A DNA stretch of 64,000 nt from Jacaranda mimosifolia. Lineage: Eukaryota; Streptophyta; Magnoliopsida; Lamiales; Bignoniaceae. The first letter of the stretch is position 1, and the number at the start of each line of letters is the position of its first letter. Shown piece after piece: positions 24,440 through 36,816 of the stretch. A program made the position numbers and the translations under genes. The DNA lies in the NCBI GenBank assembly GCA_018894105.1, contig CM032118.1, positions 30,484,690 through 30,548,689 on the forward strand, in the 5' to 3' direction. Below the pieces are notes generated by a model. That model did not search any database. It was not told the origin of the DNA and worked only from the letters and a program-made list of their open reading frames with translations.

Positions 24440-24620
24440 TCGGGCCTTTTATTTAGATTTGCATTTATTTTTTAATTTATATATACGTATTTACCTGAAT
24501 TTATTTTCCTTTTTATTTATGCGCATATGTTAACTGTCAGTTAGGTTCGAACCTTCAATCTTTATATGTGGCATTTATGCCGTTAAATCAAAGACCGCTC
24601 AATTAAATTTCTCTCTTTGA
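24440..24620 (-). mobile_element. Possible SINE-like or tRNA-like sequence
   Basis: On the minus strand there is a perfect pol III B-box-like motif (AGGTTCGAACCT at about 24,545) and, some 40 bases upstream of it, a weak A-box-like TTTAACGGC stretch. That spacing fits a tRNA-derived SINE head. I cannot define ends, a tail or a duplication, so this is a weak call. Confidence 0.25.
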
Positions 24621-24639
24621 TCGCACATAAATTATGCTT

Positions 24640-25370
24640 AACATCAAAATCTTTCTCATATTTTGCTTCTTGTATGGATTATTGAATTTTTAGTTTGAGA
24701 ATTTAGACCTTACTAAAAAAGTAACTTTGGCAACTGATCTCGATCCACACCCTTAATGGTAACACTATATATTTTAGTGGCGTTCTTAGCAGAACTAATA
24801 GCATCTAATTAATTGAGTCGATAGTTGCTTGTAGGTAAAAATAGTAATGTGTATAATTGTAATTAATTTGAAAATATTTAACTAATTTATCATTTGTAAG
24901 ATTATGTTCAAATGACAAAGTCAATGCGTTGAAATTTTAAAATTTTAAGTTTCAATCTCACTTATGTGTGAATTTTTGTTTATTTTACGAATGATTTTAT
25001 TACTAATGATTAAAAATTATTAATTTTGATGAATTTAATAACTAATATTCATAGTATGGTGATACGTACTCAATTCACTCAAAAAAATAAAAACATGAGG
25101 GGCACAATTTTCTAGTGGGATCTTTTACACATGCACTAATTAAAATAACGCAAGGCTGCGCTTATATACATATATAAGTTCAAGTTTCCCTTGTAGAAAG
25201 TGGAAACAACCTCTCAATTCAGTGACCGGTATATTTGCCCCAAGAAAACCAACTTGGATTACTTTCCATTTTAAATGATTAAATTATTATTTATTTTTAT
25301 AGTTTCAGAAAAGATCCCATCGAAAAATAAATAGAAGTCATGAATGAATTGATTATTTCACCCTTAATTT
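24640..25370. other. AT-rich intergenic DNA, no gene seen
   Basis: Nothing recognisable lies between the VHA-e leader region and the MITE at 25,372. The sequence is AT-rich with no exon-like composition on either strand. Confidence 0.45.
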
Positions 25371-25371
25371 A

Positions 25372-25828
25372 GAGGGTATTTGGGTGAGATTATAAACTTC
25401 TCAAAATATTTTATAAAATATTAAAGAGTGTTTGATAAATTTTTAAAAAAAGAGAGCTTATATGCTCCAAAAATAAGATGTTACGAGCTTATAAGTTCTT
25501 TTTAAAAAAGTAAGGAGTTCCTAACTTATTTTGCACGTCTTAACAAACTTTCTTAATTTCAATCATATTAATTACAAAATTATCATTACTAACTTTTTAT
25601 AAGCTTTAAAATCTTATTTTATCCAAACACTTTAAAAATTTATTTTTAAAAAAAGATGCTAAAGAAAATTGTCATTACTAACTTTTTATAAGCTTTAAAA
25701 TATTATTTTATCCAAACACTTTAAAATTTTATTTTTAAAAAAAGATCTAGCATCTTATAATTCCCAAAAATATTTTATAAGATGTAAGATCTCATAAAAT
25801 ATTTTACATAAATTTAGCCAACATCCTC
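25372..25828. mobile_element. MITE with TTA target duplication
   Basis: TTA flanks both ends (25,369-25,371 and 25,829-25,831). The left end GAGGGTATTTGGGTGAG pairs loosely with the right end, GAGGATGTTGGCTAAA when reverse-complemented, and AAAATATTTTATAA blocks are mirrored further in. Inside, a segment of about 75 bp beginning TCATTACTAACTTTTTATA is duplicated in tandem (25,583 and 25,672, period 89). It is noncoding. Confidence 0.6.
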
Positions 25829-25839
25829 TTAATTCCAAA

Positions 25840-26840
25840 AAAATTTCAAATCATAAAATCATTAAATGAACATTTTGCCCCTCAATACCTTGTTAATGTT
25901 TGTGTATATGCTTCTTTGCTTCACAATAAGGTCCTGAAAATGAGTAAAATTTCCTTTGCCAACTCATTTTATCCCTTTTTCTTTTATAATATATTATTTT
26001 TCATTCTCAAACGCATTCTTTATTAAAATCAAACTTAAAATACTTACTACTTAGAAATAATTAAATAATACTTTTTTTCTATCATCACAATATAATGAGA
26101 CTCATTTTGAATCTAATATAATTTTTTGTTCCAACTTAATCAACGATTTAATTAAATAATGTTTTTCTATTATTTGAAGACAGTTGGAACCACACTTGTA
26201 GCACTCTGACGGAGGGTCTGCCTTGGCCAAAGGTGCTATTCAAACTGACCCCAAAGGTTTTGATAGTCAAACAGCGCATTAAAATCATAAAATAAAATTT
26301 CATAAACAACTGTCTTCTTTAATTCAAACTTATTGTCATACACCAAAAGTCACACTTAGTGCCGCGAAAACCCAATAACTTTATTTACATCCTGAGGCAT
26401 TTATGTAACAGCAAAATTATTTACATTAGAAATGTAAATTTTAATGACTTAGTGAAATAATATGCCGATGATGACCATTTTATTCAAGAACACATTTTTA
26501 TATTGATAAAGATGTGAAACAAACATATTTTTTTTCCATGATGTATCATTTGGATTGTCACAACAATGTCCCACGCTGGAGACGCCACAAATCTCAATTC
26601 CCTTTCACAAAAATTTTAAATCTCGAAGGAGACAAAAATGATCAACACGAATTTTGAACAATCACTTGTATCAAGCACTTAACCTTAAAAACGTAACATC
26701 AAAATACATCAATGATTTTCACAACACGCTATTATTGGGTTCCAACCTTATCGCTCAACATATGAAAACAAACGAAATCCTTATCCCTCCAATTTTCAAT
26801 AGTCTAAATGGACAGTTAATGAGTTGGCATGACCAGTTCT
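25840..26840. other. AT-rich intergenic DNA, no gene seen
   Basis: No exon-like or repeat structure that I can name lies between the MITE and the first LTR-like sequence. A small ORF at about 26,654-26,848 looks like chance. Confidence 0.4.
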
Positions 26841-26844
26841 GTGA

Positions 26845-27740
26845 GTGATTATATACCTAAGAGGGGGTGAATTAGACTAAAAGAGTTATAATGCAGCGGA
26901 AGTTTATCACTTAAAATACTTTATAGCCTTTTAAAACTATTTAAGTTTTTTGCAGAAAAACAGTTTTAGTTATTGACCGAAATTTGTAAATACCAGTTAG
27001 ACCAGTAATAAATAAAGCAATAAAACAGAAGTAAAATGACACTGATATTTATAGAGGTTCGGCAAGCCTACGTCATCTACCTAAGCTTTCACTTAGGATT
27101 TTAAACCTGTCAAATTAATAAGTGTATAAGAATATTTTTATAAGTGATAACAATAATTTGACAGTAATAAAAAGTAAAGGATCAGAAACACCCTGACAAG
27201 GGTGAAAAACCAACTATTCGCAAAGAGCTAAACTAGAATCCCATACGGGATGATACAGAGTCCAGAGTACTTTGTAACTAGCCTTGTTAATAGGTCTGGG
27301 GGAATTTCTGCTAGATTCACTTGTACAACCTCTGTGGACTGATGCACGAGTTGCTACCACTCCGTATGGTAAGCTCTAGTATCTTCTTCCAGATCAGAAC
27401 CTAGAGCACTATAGAAGATTCTAGACAGTACCTCCTATTAGTTTCTTTACCTAGAGGTCCTTAGAGCAACTAAGCGTTGATTTGTTCTCTTCATGGGGTC
27501 CCTCGAGAGCAAGTACGACTCCAGTCCCTCTTCACCACTAGGTCCTTCGAGACACAAACCGCTTTGTGCTTGTCTCCCCAAGGTCCATCGAAGGTAAGTT
27601 CCACTTGATCTTTTTCACCACAAGGTCCCTCGAAAACACACGTAAAGCAAAGAGTAGCAACAATTAAGCACAAATTGTGTATGAGAGTATCACACAACTC
27701 CTCAAGACACTTAACAAATGTTCTCTCCTGACTTCGTGAT
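26845..27740 (-). mobile_element. LTR-like sequence, probably minus orientation (family related to 57.6 kb)
   Basis: It begins TATACCTAAGAGGGGGTGAA and about 200 bases on has TTTATAGAGGTTCGGCAAG. Reverse-complemented, this order resembles the 3' part of a family of plant LTRs. The same order with diverged sequence recurs at 57,637. Between 27,450 and 27,640 a degenerate motif AGGTCCNTCGA recurs five times about every 40 bases. No coding region or target duplication could be assigned, so ends are approximate. Confidence 0.4.
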
Positions 27741-28300
27741 TCACATTCTCAGTTGCTGCATAATTTTACTTTTATGTACTTATGTCCAACGTTTATAAGT
27801 TCTCACTAAGGTAAGAATTCGTTGGAATTAAATAAGGGAACAAAATAACTTTGGTAATCATGCATTTACTCCTTAAACAATGGATAATTCAGTGATTTCA
27901 ACATGATTTGATTTTTTTCCTAAGTTGTATCAAACTAGAATCTTCAAGAGATCTTTTACTTATAGAAAGTAAATTCCAATGCATGACAGATTCCATTAGA
28001 TAATGTGTAAACAGATTCCATTATATAATATAGAAAGTCATTTATGCTTTCAGCACATAATCATAGGAAAGTAATTTTGTCATAATCAAAATATCGAAAA
28101 TCATCAAAGGGTTAACAAGTTCCATGCCTGTCAGCTCACATGTAGTTAACCTCCAACCATGATGTCGAACTTCCTGAAGGAAAGGTACTACATGGAGGTC
28201 TTGAGAGATGGCCCAATATTACTCAATCATCTCTCCGAATCTAGCTCCAAACCCAAACTAAACTTCCTTAAGGGCATTCCCAGAGGGTAAAAGATATACA
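27741..28300. other. Probable repeat-derived DNA between two LTR-like regions
   Basis: No gene is seen. The part from about 28,130 may already be the inner end of the minus-strand Copia LTR, whose boundary I cannot place. Confidence 0.3.
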
Positions 28301-31110
28301 CAATGGAGTTCCAACAACACGTTTTAATTTCATATTACATCCACCATATATAAATCAATCAATATGAATCAAAATAAGAGCCATGACTACTAACTTTTTG
28401 AAGGTGACTGTGAATTGGAAAAATTAAGTCAAGCAATTGCGTAATAGAATTTAATACATTTCAACACTTGAAATAAGAACATAATCTAAATTCACCATCA
28501 ATTAGATCAACTTATGCCAAAGATTAATGGATTAAAAGATGAGAGTGTTACCTTTTGGAAAAACTTTCAAATAGATGATGAAGACCAAAACTTCCAAGCT
28601 CTTATCACCTCCTTAGATTTGGCCATCACAAGTGCCCAAATGGAGGATCTCTTTTTTCCAAGACTTGAATCTCCTCTTCAATTCCTCTTGAATTCAAACA
28701 AAAGTACCCTAAGTGTTACACCTCTAATGGTAACCACACTTTAAATTACACACTAGAGTATTTTTATTCAAGTTAGAATGAATGTAAAACTAGATGAATT
28801 TAGAGAGGAGTTTTGATGAAGAAGAGAGCTAGAGGGAAGAGAGAATTTTGGAGATAAAAATGAAAACAATAATGGTTTAATGATTTATAGGCAATTTCAG
28901 AAAGACTCTAGCATCTAGTCATACTAGCCATACTCTAAATTCTTCTCTCTCCTCATTGGTCCACTTGGATGCCACCTCATTTCTGCATGGAATATTTATT
29001 AGCCTTTAATTAAAATCACTATTTTAATTTGCCAATCAAATATATATATATATATATATATATTATTTTAAATGGACTTTTCCATTTAAACTCTCCCTCC
29101 AAAATTCAACCTACCACTTGGTCCAATTAAATTAACTTTTTAATTTAATTAATTTGATTTAATTATTTAAATTAATTTGATTAATTTAACTCCATAAATT
29201 AATCAAGCCATGTTGATTAATTCAATATAGTCAACTATATGTTCCATCTAACTCACTTAGATTAACTCAATTAATCGTATTAGATAAACTCTAAATTCAC
29301 TTGTGTGTCATCCAAGGCTTTTGTGTGTGACCTATTAAGTTCACTAATTAATTAGATATGGGCTTGCAACTCTTTGCAAATTAATTAACAAATATAAAAT
29401 ATTTCTATAATTCAAACACCTTTTAATTAATTCCCTCTTGAATTAATCTTCAAATTCAAGATCACCCAATCTGCATAGTCGATGTTTAGCTACAAGCCTA
29501 TGGAACCGAATCAAATTGGATGAATTATGCAAGAACTTTTGTGTTTACAAGTACCATACAAATACGGTCCTTTTGTTTCCTATCTCTCGATTGAGGCCTA
29601 GGGTTAAGATAGTTAGTCAATACCCTAATAGCCTCAATGATTATACATCTATTCTTAATGAACTTTTGTGTTTACAAGTACCATACAAATACGGTCCTTT
29701 TGTTTCCTATATCTCGATTAAGGCCTAGGGTTAAGATAGTTAGTCAATTCCCTAATAGCCTCAATGATTATGCATCTATTCTTAATGAATGGTTCTAATA
29801 ACCTCAACTTTAGAAACTACTTTTCCAAATTGTTGTACTAACTTGCAGAATGATTTTCAGAACAGGTCATCATAGAAACATAGGAAATCAACTTATTTTT
29901 CAAGATGAGCAAATAGATCATATATCGAAACTTACAAACTTCTAACTTAGGTAGCTTATGCCCAATATAAGTCTCATATGACCTGCTATGTGATAGGGAC
30001 AAACATCAAAGCACAAGGATCTAAGTATAAGGGTATCGAGGAACCACAAGTCTAAGGACTAAATTATATGCACTATTGTAAGTTAGAAAAATTTTTATTA
30101 TCAAAAAGCCACTTCGGCTATCTTCTGGATTCTCTATGTCAAGTCTTCAGTGAACTTATTCCCCAACATACACCACTGGTGTGCATCCATGTTGCGTTCA
30201 CGGATTACCTGTGAAACATCGTAATATCCAACTCCTTGGAATATGCATCATGACTGAATATCCATCTAAATCTTAGATACCCTTATCTCAAATATTCTAT
30301 GAATTTGAAAATTTCAAGATCATGACCAACGAGACTTGTTTCATGATTAACATCATATGTGTGACCAAGTCTGATAGTCTTATATGATCTTAAAGGCTTT
30401 AACTAAATCATTGCTGGAAGTAGCAATATTTATATGCATGAGCTAAAGATGGTCATTTGTAAGCATATTGATCAAATAAGATTATCTCACAAAAAGTAGT
30501 ATTTTACACCAATCCAATTAGCTTGTGGAATAATCTCCCACTTGTCCTAAAGTCAATTGCCCATAGTTTTAAGGCCCATTTCCCCGAATGTCCTTTAAGA
30601 CTTAGAGCGATAGGGTATCAATTGTGGACCTACTTTATTCTCTTTTGAGGCAACTTATTTCACTCTTTTATGTTGCCTCTATCATTAATCTCATGGATAA
30701 AATAACAACACCTCATTATGTGCTTGGGTTTATGATGAGATCTTGGCTACTTATATACTAGCTCTATTGTTATCACTATAACAACTTGAAAAGTAATGCT
30801 AGGCCATACATCCAACTCTTTGGATGACATTTTCATCTAAACACCATTTTCTTTGGCATCTTATGTTGCTTAGATATTTGCTTCAGTGGCTGAGTTGGCT
30901 GTAAGTTTTGGATTGGAACTCTTTCCAACTAGGCAAAGTCTAAATCCATACTTGGATTCTTTGTTATCTACATCAGATTAGAAAATAATATCCCAAAACT
31001 TCTTAAATTTCAATTCTCTAATGCTGTAAATTAGGAACAAGTCTTTGTACTTCTTAAATACCAAAGTGCTTGTTATGGTATTCTAATGACATTCACTTGG
31101 ATAGGATTAG
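28300..31110 (-). mobile_element. Decayed Ty1/Copia remnant: RNase H end plus long LTR
   Basis: Read on the minus strand, 30,975-30,760 gives a Copia RNase H with stops: SDVDNKES...GF, then SATEANI where the family has STTEAEYIAA, then DAKENGV. It is followed at about 30,526 by AAGTGGGAG, the polypurine tract typical just before a Copia 3' LTR. The sequence then reads as a long LTR with TATA box CCTATAAATCA near 28,890. Most of the internal region is missing. The element abuts the Tat remnant at about 31,110. The LTR's inner end near 28.1-28.5 kb is a guess. Confidence 0.65.
29533..29787. repeat. 127-bp tandem duplication inside the Copia LTR
   Basis: A 127-bp unit starting GAACTTTTGTGTTTACAAG at 29,533 recurs at 29,660 with only a few changes. 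Both copies carry CGATT(G/A)AGGCCTAGGG. The high identity shows a duplication more recent than the decay of the host element. Confidence 0.9.
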
Positions 31111-31114
31111 TCGT

Positions 31115-34100
31115 GGCTTGAAAGTTAAAGTTTCAAAGAATGTGGGAAAGCTTGGCCCAAAATGGGAGGGCCTATACTCGGTAATCAAAGTGGCAAAACA
31201 CAAATATTACTGACTAGCAGATATAGATGAAAATGAGCTCCCTCGACCGTGGAATGCAGTAAACTTAAAAAAAATCATATGTATGAAGAGACATGGGTCT
31301 CCATTCAACTCTTTTGTAATTTGGTTCCAAACCAATAAAATCAATTTAAATTCAATTAGCTACCTATTCTCAATTGCAGTCATGGCTTCTAGCGTAATCA
31401 TTAAATAAACAAAAAAAATGTTTAAGATCGACCCCCAGTCAACCACAATTTTGATTTCAAAACACAACCATAGCTTCTAGTCTAATCACTTTATAAACGA
31501 GAAAATCATTTAAATTCGACCCTATAGTCGACCATCATCTTCAAGTTGCCCAACGGACGCATGCATCACGACATAAAGATTGCATATCAACTTGAATTCA
31601 ATCCGATAAAGTCGACTCATAATCAACCATGGCTTCTAGCATATTCATTTAATTACAATGAGGGTATTTCAAGTCGACCTTGTAGTCGACTATAAAGTTA
31701 TCTGAATCAACCAATTTTGAATAAATCACATTGATATGAAAATCCCTAAACTTAATCATTTATTTATTTAAAATCGACTTCACAGTTGACCATTAACTTA
31801 GTTGAGAACTAATTAAGTATTTTGTGCTTCTATGGATGAAAGACCATATAGGTAGACGAGTTAGATGGAGATAAGATTTGTTTCTTCATTCATTCAATGA
31901 CGAGTTAATGAATTAGAACAAAATGATATAAAGACAAGTCAACAAAAATGACTAGAAGCTTGGTATTATAAAATAAAAGCATCCCAAATTACATATAAAA
32001 TTCCTTCAAAGTGTATTAGATCGATTGCCATACCTTGCAGGGCTGATTAAGATTAATAAAACAATCAAAAGAAACAAAGCAAAAACAATAACAACTTCAG
32101 CTCGAGCCTGCCCCTTTACCTCATGCTTCACGGGTAGCGCCTGCATCCACGTCATCGACAACCATGTCAAGCTTATCGTCAGAGTTCACCTGCACAACTG
32201 TGGGAGGACCCTTGACCTCATGCTTCGTTGCCTGTTGGGTGGCCCCCATGGGTCGAGAAGGACCAGCCTCCTCCTTTAGGAATGTTTGACCAACAGTAGG
32301 GAAATAAGCTCCAATATCAACTTTTTCATCCTTGATGTTGAAGGCAAAGTCACTCAAAAAGTAAACTCTTTCCCCACTTCGATCACTCTTAGATGGGTTG
32401 GAGTTTCAGACTCCTCGATAGGTGCATTTTCCTTGATAGGCGCAGCGTTGTCATAGTCCTCGACCTGCTCATTTTGGAACACATTCAAATGGGTTTTATC
32501 TTTTGGTCGAAATTGGTAGTCTAAAAATTCGAGTTGCTTGACAGCTTTTTGGAAGGCCTCTTCGGCGTCATTGACTACGAAGACGACGCTAGCCTCTTGA
32601 AAACTAGGGCTTAGCATAAATTGTTGAACTGCCTCCTTGCAAATGCTCGGCAGTGACTTGAAGAACTCATGTCAGGCATATTAAACAGTATTGTTGTATC
32701 CCAGTGCTTGACCATAAATAGAGGCAGTTTTTGCCTCCAACCTCACTTTCCTTAGCAACTCTTCCAAGTGACTTCTTTCAGACATGGTAGCCAACAGCTT
32801 TGCATCTTTTTCTTCGACCTGCTTGGTTAGCTTACTGATTCTCAATTGCAATGACTTGAGCTGAGTCTTAGACATCTTAGTTTGCTCTTGCTCCTTCTGT
32901 AGCTCTTCTCGGTCGGCTAGGGCTAGCTCAACTTTGCAATAAAAGTGGTAGCCCTATTGTCTGACCTATGATAAGGACCAATTCGATCTGACAATTAAAT
33001 ACAAATGAATGCTTCCAAAAAATAGCTAAACTCGAGCATAAACTTACTATGATACACGAATGATTTCAGGGCCTCCTGATGTTCGGTCTCAAGCATTTTC
33101 TTTTGGTCGAAAAGGAAGAGGCTAGCAATTAGCACTTTTAAAGGACCCACTCCAACTGACCCCGCTCCTAGCATTAAGGCCATATTGAAGACCCCTATGT
33201 CGGGCTCAAACCTCAGGTTTGAGAAAGCGGGCAAGAGGAACAGTTCATCATTTAGGCGGGGATCGAAGAGGGAGTCGCCCATTGTTGTGGAACACTTTGA
33301 GAAGCGGCCTCTCGACAAGCAGCCACTTGTCGGTGCTCTTGTGCCTTTTTCTAACGACCCATTGCTTGTTGTCAAGTGCGATTCATTATTTTTGCTCGAT
33401 CTGAAATAACCAAAGATAAATATATTATTATCGACTAGAAACTAAAAACTGAAAAGAACAAGAGAAATCAACAAGAACAACACAACTAAAGTGTGTCTAC
33501 CTAGTTGAGCATTGGTTGGAATGTCCAGCCGAGTAGGAGACGAGCCTATTAACACCAACTTCCTCTCTTTGGTGTACCCTGACACCTCTATTTCTCCAAA
33601 TTCAACCAAATCTCGAATAAATATGTTATTCTAAGTAAGGTTCTTATTCCTGAGCATCTTGAACCACCCCTTCAACCACCCCTAGGGATATTGAACCCAA
33701 CCCCACTTGGAGCTCAAACAAAAAAGTAGTGCTTTTTCCAGGTTTGGCCATGCGATGAAGAAGGGGTCACTAGTATTTTTCGACGAGGGTAGGCGGTAAG
33801 GTAATAAAAGCCCAACTCCTTGGTATTACCTGACTTTCAGGACATTGAAAGATGGAACAAGTTACTAAAATTTATAAACGAAGAGGGTTGATCGTGCATC
33901 AACATTAGAATAACAAAGCTATACAGAGTCGAAAAGCAGTTAGGAAGTAATTGAGTAATGCAGACCTGAATACTTGTAAGCAAGTCGACTATAGGCTATG
34001 CTATTGGGAACCTAAGCCCACACTTAAAGGCATCCTCAAAGATTGTTATACAATCTGCTGGAGGTCGATGCATCCTATCACTAGGCTTAAGAGCAATTAA

Positions 34101-35470
34101 TTCGAACTACGACGGAATATGATATAGATGCCTAATCAACTCAAGATCACTATCCTTAATTTCACATCTTATATCGCTATAGTGATAAGTTGTAAACAGC
34201 CTAACTCGAGATACAGGAGGTCGACTTGGCCCAGCTCCCCCTCCGAGCATCAACCCTTAATCACTCAAACTGTCAGATAAGCTAGAACTATCACTAGAAG
34301 ACTCACTAGTCCCACTAGTTGAGTCACTTACCCTTCTGGTTGAATCCATATCTGACTGCGTCTCTTCAGAATCACTCTCTCTACTGCTATACTCTCCGAA
34401 AATTCTAAACATGTTTGCTATAAAATAATTGGTTGAAAGTAAGAGAGTAGTAAACCTAGGCGAGATTGAAGGGAACTTACAAAGCTGACAAGAACAGAAG
34501 AATCTCAACTCTTGGTAGGAGCAGTAAAATTACAGAGCTCGACCTCTCAAAATCACAGTGAAAGTGGTAAATGAAAATTTTCAACCTATTGAGGTTTGAA
34601 ATTTAAAGATTATAAACATACTAAAACCCTGGTCGGACTTATTCTAGTTTTTCAGGTCAGCTATTCCCTATTCCTTCTCGTCGCAATATCGACCAGGACT
34701 CAGGATTGGAGGGACTCATTATATGGGATAGCCCGATAGGCCCAACCCACTAATAGTTGACTAGGTGATTGACTAGACCCAAAACCTCATTGGGCTATTT
34801 TGCCAGCTCAATTACCAATATTTCACTAATTGACAGAGTGTGATTGATCAACTCGAGAATGATCGTTAGGCCCTTAGCCTGAGAGGCCTTCAAGCCCAAG
34901 GGGTCGCATTATCTCGACCATAGTGTAGCTAGATGACTCACAAACAAAGAAATATCTTGGCCCTAGGAGTTCGATTGGAGAAACTTGAAGTAATTCCTCA
35001 CCACCAGTCACTGTCGCATTGAATGCACTACAACCACCTCTCTGCTGCATTAAATGCGCTGACAGGCAATGTGCCTCGGCATTTATGAAGCATGCCTCTA
35101 CTGTACCACTATTCTGTCTCCACATTAAATGCGAAGATCTCCTCCATGTCCTAAGAAGAAGGAGGAAGTGCCACATGGAGGATGTTTCAGGAGGAAGAAG
35201 ACCTAAAAGTCCTCATACAAGAACAAATGCTCTCTCTGTATGAGCAAGGGTATCACAAACATTTTAATTTCTCAATAAAGACTATAAATACCCCATTTCA
35301 ATCCTTTAGTAAGGTATGTTCATTATTACATAAGCCCTCACACTGCCTCTCTTTTTTTTTGGTCGATTATATACTGATTTAAGTATCGGAGCCCCTTAGC
35401 TGAGAGCCTCTTGGCAAATTTGAAGTTTACTATTGGTTGTAGGACTCGACCTACTCTTATATAAACACTC
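31115..35470 (+). mobile_element. 3' remnant of a Ty3/gypsy Tat-type retrotransposon
   Basis: It starts abruptly with the integrase C-terminus (31,120-31,290: VGKLGPKWEG, then PWNAVNLKK), which aligns with 42,217-42,370 of the full-length copy. An antisense coding region follows (about 34,500-32,120). Then GGAGGGACTCA at about 34,705, a polypurine-like end, is followed by the LTR start (TTATATGGGATAGCCC, compare TGATATGGGATTAGCCC in the full-length copy). The LTR includes CTATAAATACC at about 35,281. Gag, protease, RT and most of integrase are absent. The right end near 35.47 kb is uncertain. Confidence 0.75.
32121..34508 (-). pseudogene. Antisense ORF region of the Tat remnant
   Basis: Minus-strand fragments match, in order, those of the full-length element. 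A Ser/Asp-rich start (SESSSDSSSLSDS at about 34,300) is followed by a middle block at 33,375-33,000 (LFLLPAFSNLRFEPDIGVFN), a coiled-coil-like stretch at 32,875-32,681 (LQLRISKLTKQVEEKDAKLL), and a tail at 32,357-32,121 (FLKEEAGPSRP). The reading frame is broken between blocks. Its function is unknown. Tat-lineage elements are known to carry antisense genes in this position. Confidence 0.6.
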
Positions 35471-35559
35471 TACCTAACTCACATTCTGGTTGACTACATT
35501 GGGCCAGAGCCCAATCCATTGACAAACAGATCCTACCATCATCAAATACATACATAAAC

Positions 35560-35589
35560 TAATATATATATATATATATATACATAGAG

Positions 35590-35653
<64 letters not shown>
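35560..35653. repeat. (TA)n(GA)n compound microsatellite
   Basis: A TA run is followed by about 70 bases of near-pure GA. It belongs to the repeat unit that recurs at 46.5-47.2 kb on the other side of the inserted retrotransposon. Confidence 0.95.
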
Positions 35654-35655
<2 letters not shown>

Positions 35656-35831
35656 CATAAATCAATATGGGATGTCTTATCTATAGATATATTGAGTACT
35701 TACCATCATTAGATATGGAGTTATTAAAGAATCATTCAATATAGTATTTTATATTAATTATAAAACAACTCATTTTTATAGCAAGTTATAGAAAATTTTG
35801 AAATGGCAAAATAAAATATAATTTGCTATAC

Positions 35832-35862
<31 letters not shown>

Positions 35863-36025
35863 GACTAGTGATGCTTATAGGGAATCTCTCAAATCATAGT
35901 ATCATTCTTACCGAGTGATATGGTTTGAGATTAGTAATATTCTTATTTTGAACTAATTTGATATTTTTACAAAGAAATCAACACTAAAAATAATTATTAT
36001 ATTTGATATTATATTCTTAGTGAAT
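35654..36025. repeat. Left part of the interrupted (TA)n(GA)n-bearing tandem array
   Basis: The core TATAGATATATTGAGTACTT at 35,683 recurs with few changes at about 46,593 and 47,111. A (TA)n(GT)n microsatellite lies at about 35,833-35,862. The sequence stops at the retrotransposon target site and resumes at 46,417. Confidence 0.8.
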
Positions 36026-36030
36026 AATAA
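36026..36030. repeat. Left target-site duplication AATAA
   Basis: AATAA precedes the 5' LTR and is repeated exactly at 46,412-46,416 after the 3' LTR. The same junction exists uninterrupted in a neighbouring repeat unit at about 46,822-46,860. Confidence 0.9.
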
Positions 36031-36776
36031 TGATATGGGATTAGCCCAATTAGGCTTTAAAAGCCTAATAAACTCATTAGGCCCAGTTTATTTTTGACAT
36101 GACGGCTTGGATGTTTTGATACCATTGGGCCTTTTCGCTAGGCCCATATTCAACCGTAGAGGTCAGGATGACTGTTCGACCATCAAGGTCGAGAATGCCG
36201 ACCTAATTGGCAGATTCAGATGTTTAGCAACTAATGATGCCATCTACACCATCCTATCCGCCGTATTAAAGGCGTTTCAACCACTCGCCCATTCGCATTT
36301 GATGCTATGACAGCGTGTCACCTTCGCCATTAATGCTGTCACATCTGCATTTAATGGCAGCATAGCCTCCTCCTCTGTGAAGCCTTAGGGTCGGCACAGT
36401 AAACAGTTGCAGAGCATGGGCTGTGGTGGAAATGACCATAGTTGCCCCTAGCAGTAGGATTTTCGTTGGGAGCCTGTTAAGGCGATTCCCGTCTTTTCAC
36501 TTATGAGCATACACTATAAATACCCTCTTCTTTCAACCCAAAGGTAAGACTCCATCGATAATTAAGCCGTTGGTATGCTCATTTCTCCTTGGAACTCAGT
36601 CCCAAACTAACTTAACCATTATAGGGTCTTAGCTGATGACCTTCTCGGCTAGCCTGATGGTTGCTACTTGATTGCAGGTGCCAACCCACACCACTTCCTG
36701 GTAGAGAAACCCCATATACTATATTTGTTACCAGCTTTTAGGTCGAGAATAGTGTGTGCCCGCTCAACCACCAACA
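36031..36776 (+). repeat. 5' LTR
   Basis: 746 bp, TG...CA. It contains CACTATAAATACC at about 36,508, a TATA box that would start the genomic RNA, and the conserved end GAATAGTGTGTGCCCGC. It is richer in T and A than the 3' LTR at many differing sites, consistent with decay of methylated cytosines. Confidence 0.93.
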
Positions 36777-36802
36777 TTTTAGCATCGGCTGTAGGAATGG
36801 AA
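36777..36802 (+). promoter_or_regulatory. Degraded primer-binding site
   Basis: TTTTAGCATCGGCTGTAGGAA directly after the 5' LTR looks like a mutated TTTGGCGCCGTCTGTGGGAA, the usual primer site phrase of this retrotransposon group. The CG pairs have become CA or TG. The identity of the primer tRNA cannot be read from the sequence alone. Confidence 0.5.
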
Positions 36803-36816
36803 CTTCACAATCTAAA

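Noticed and set aside
27200..27640. CRISPR-like or regulatory repeat (AGGTCCNTCGA)
   Set aside because: The repeats are degenerate with no uniform spacers and lie in a plant LTR-like sequence.
28514..28744. 76-codon plus-strand ORF
   Set aside because: It lies inside the minus-strand Copia LTR region, downstream of its TATA box; composition is that of an LTR leader, not a protein.
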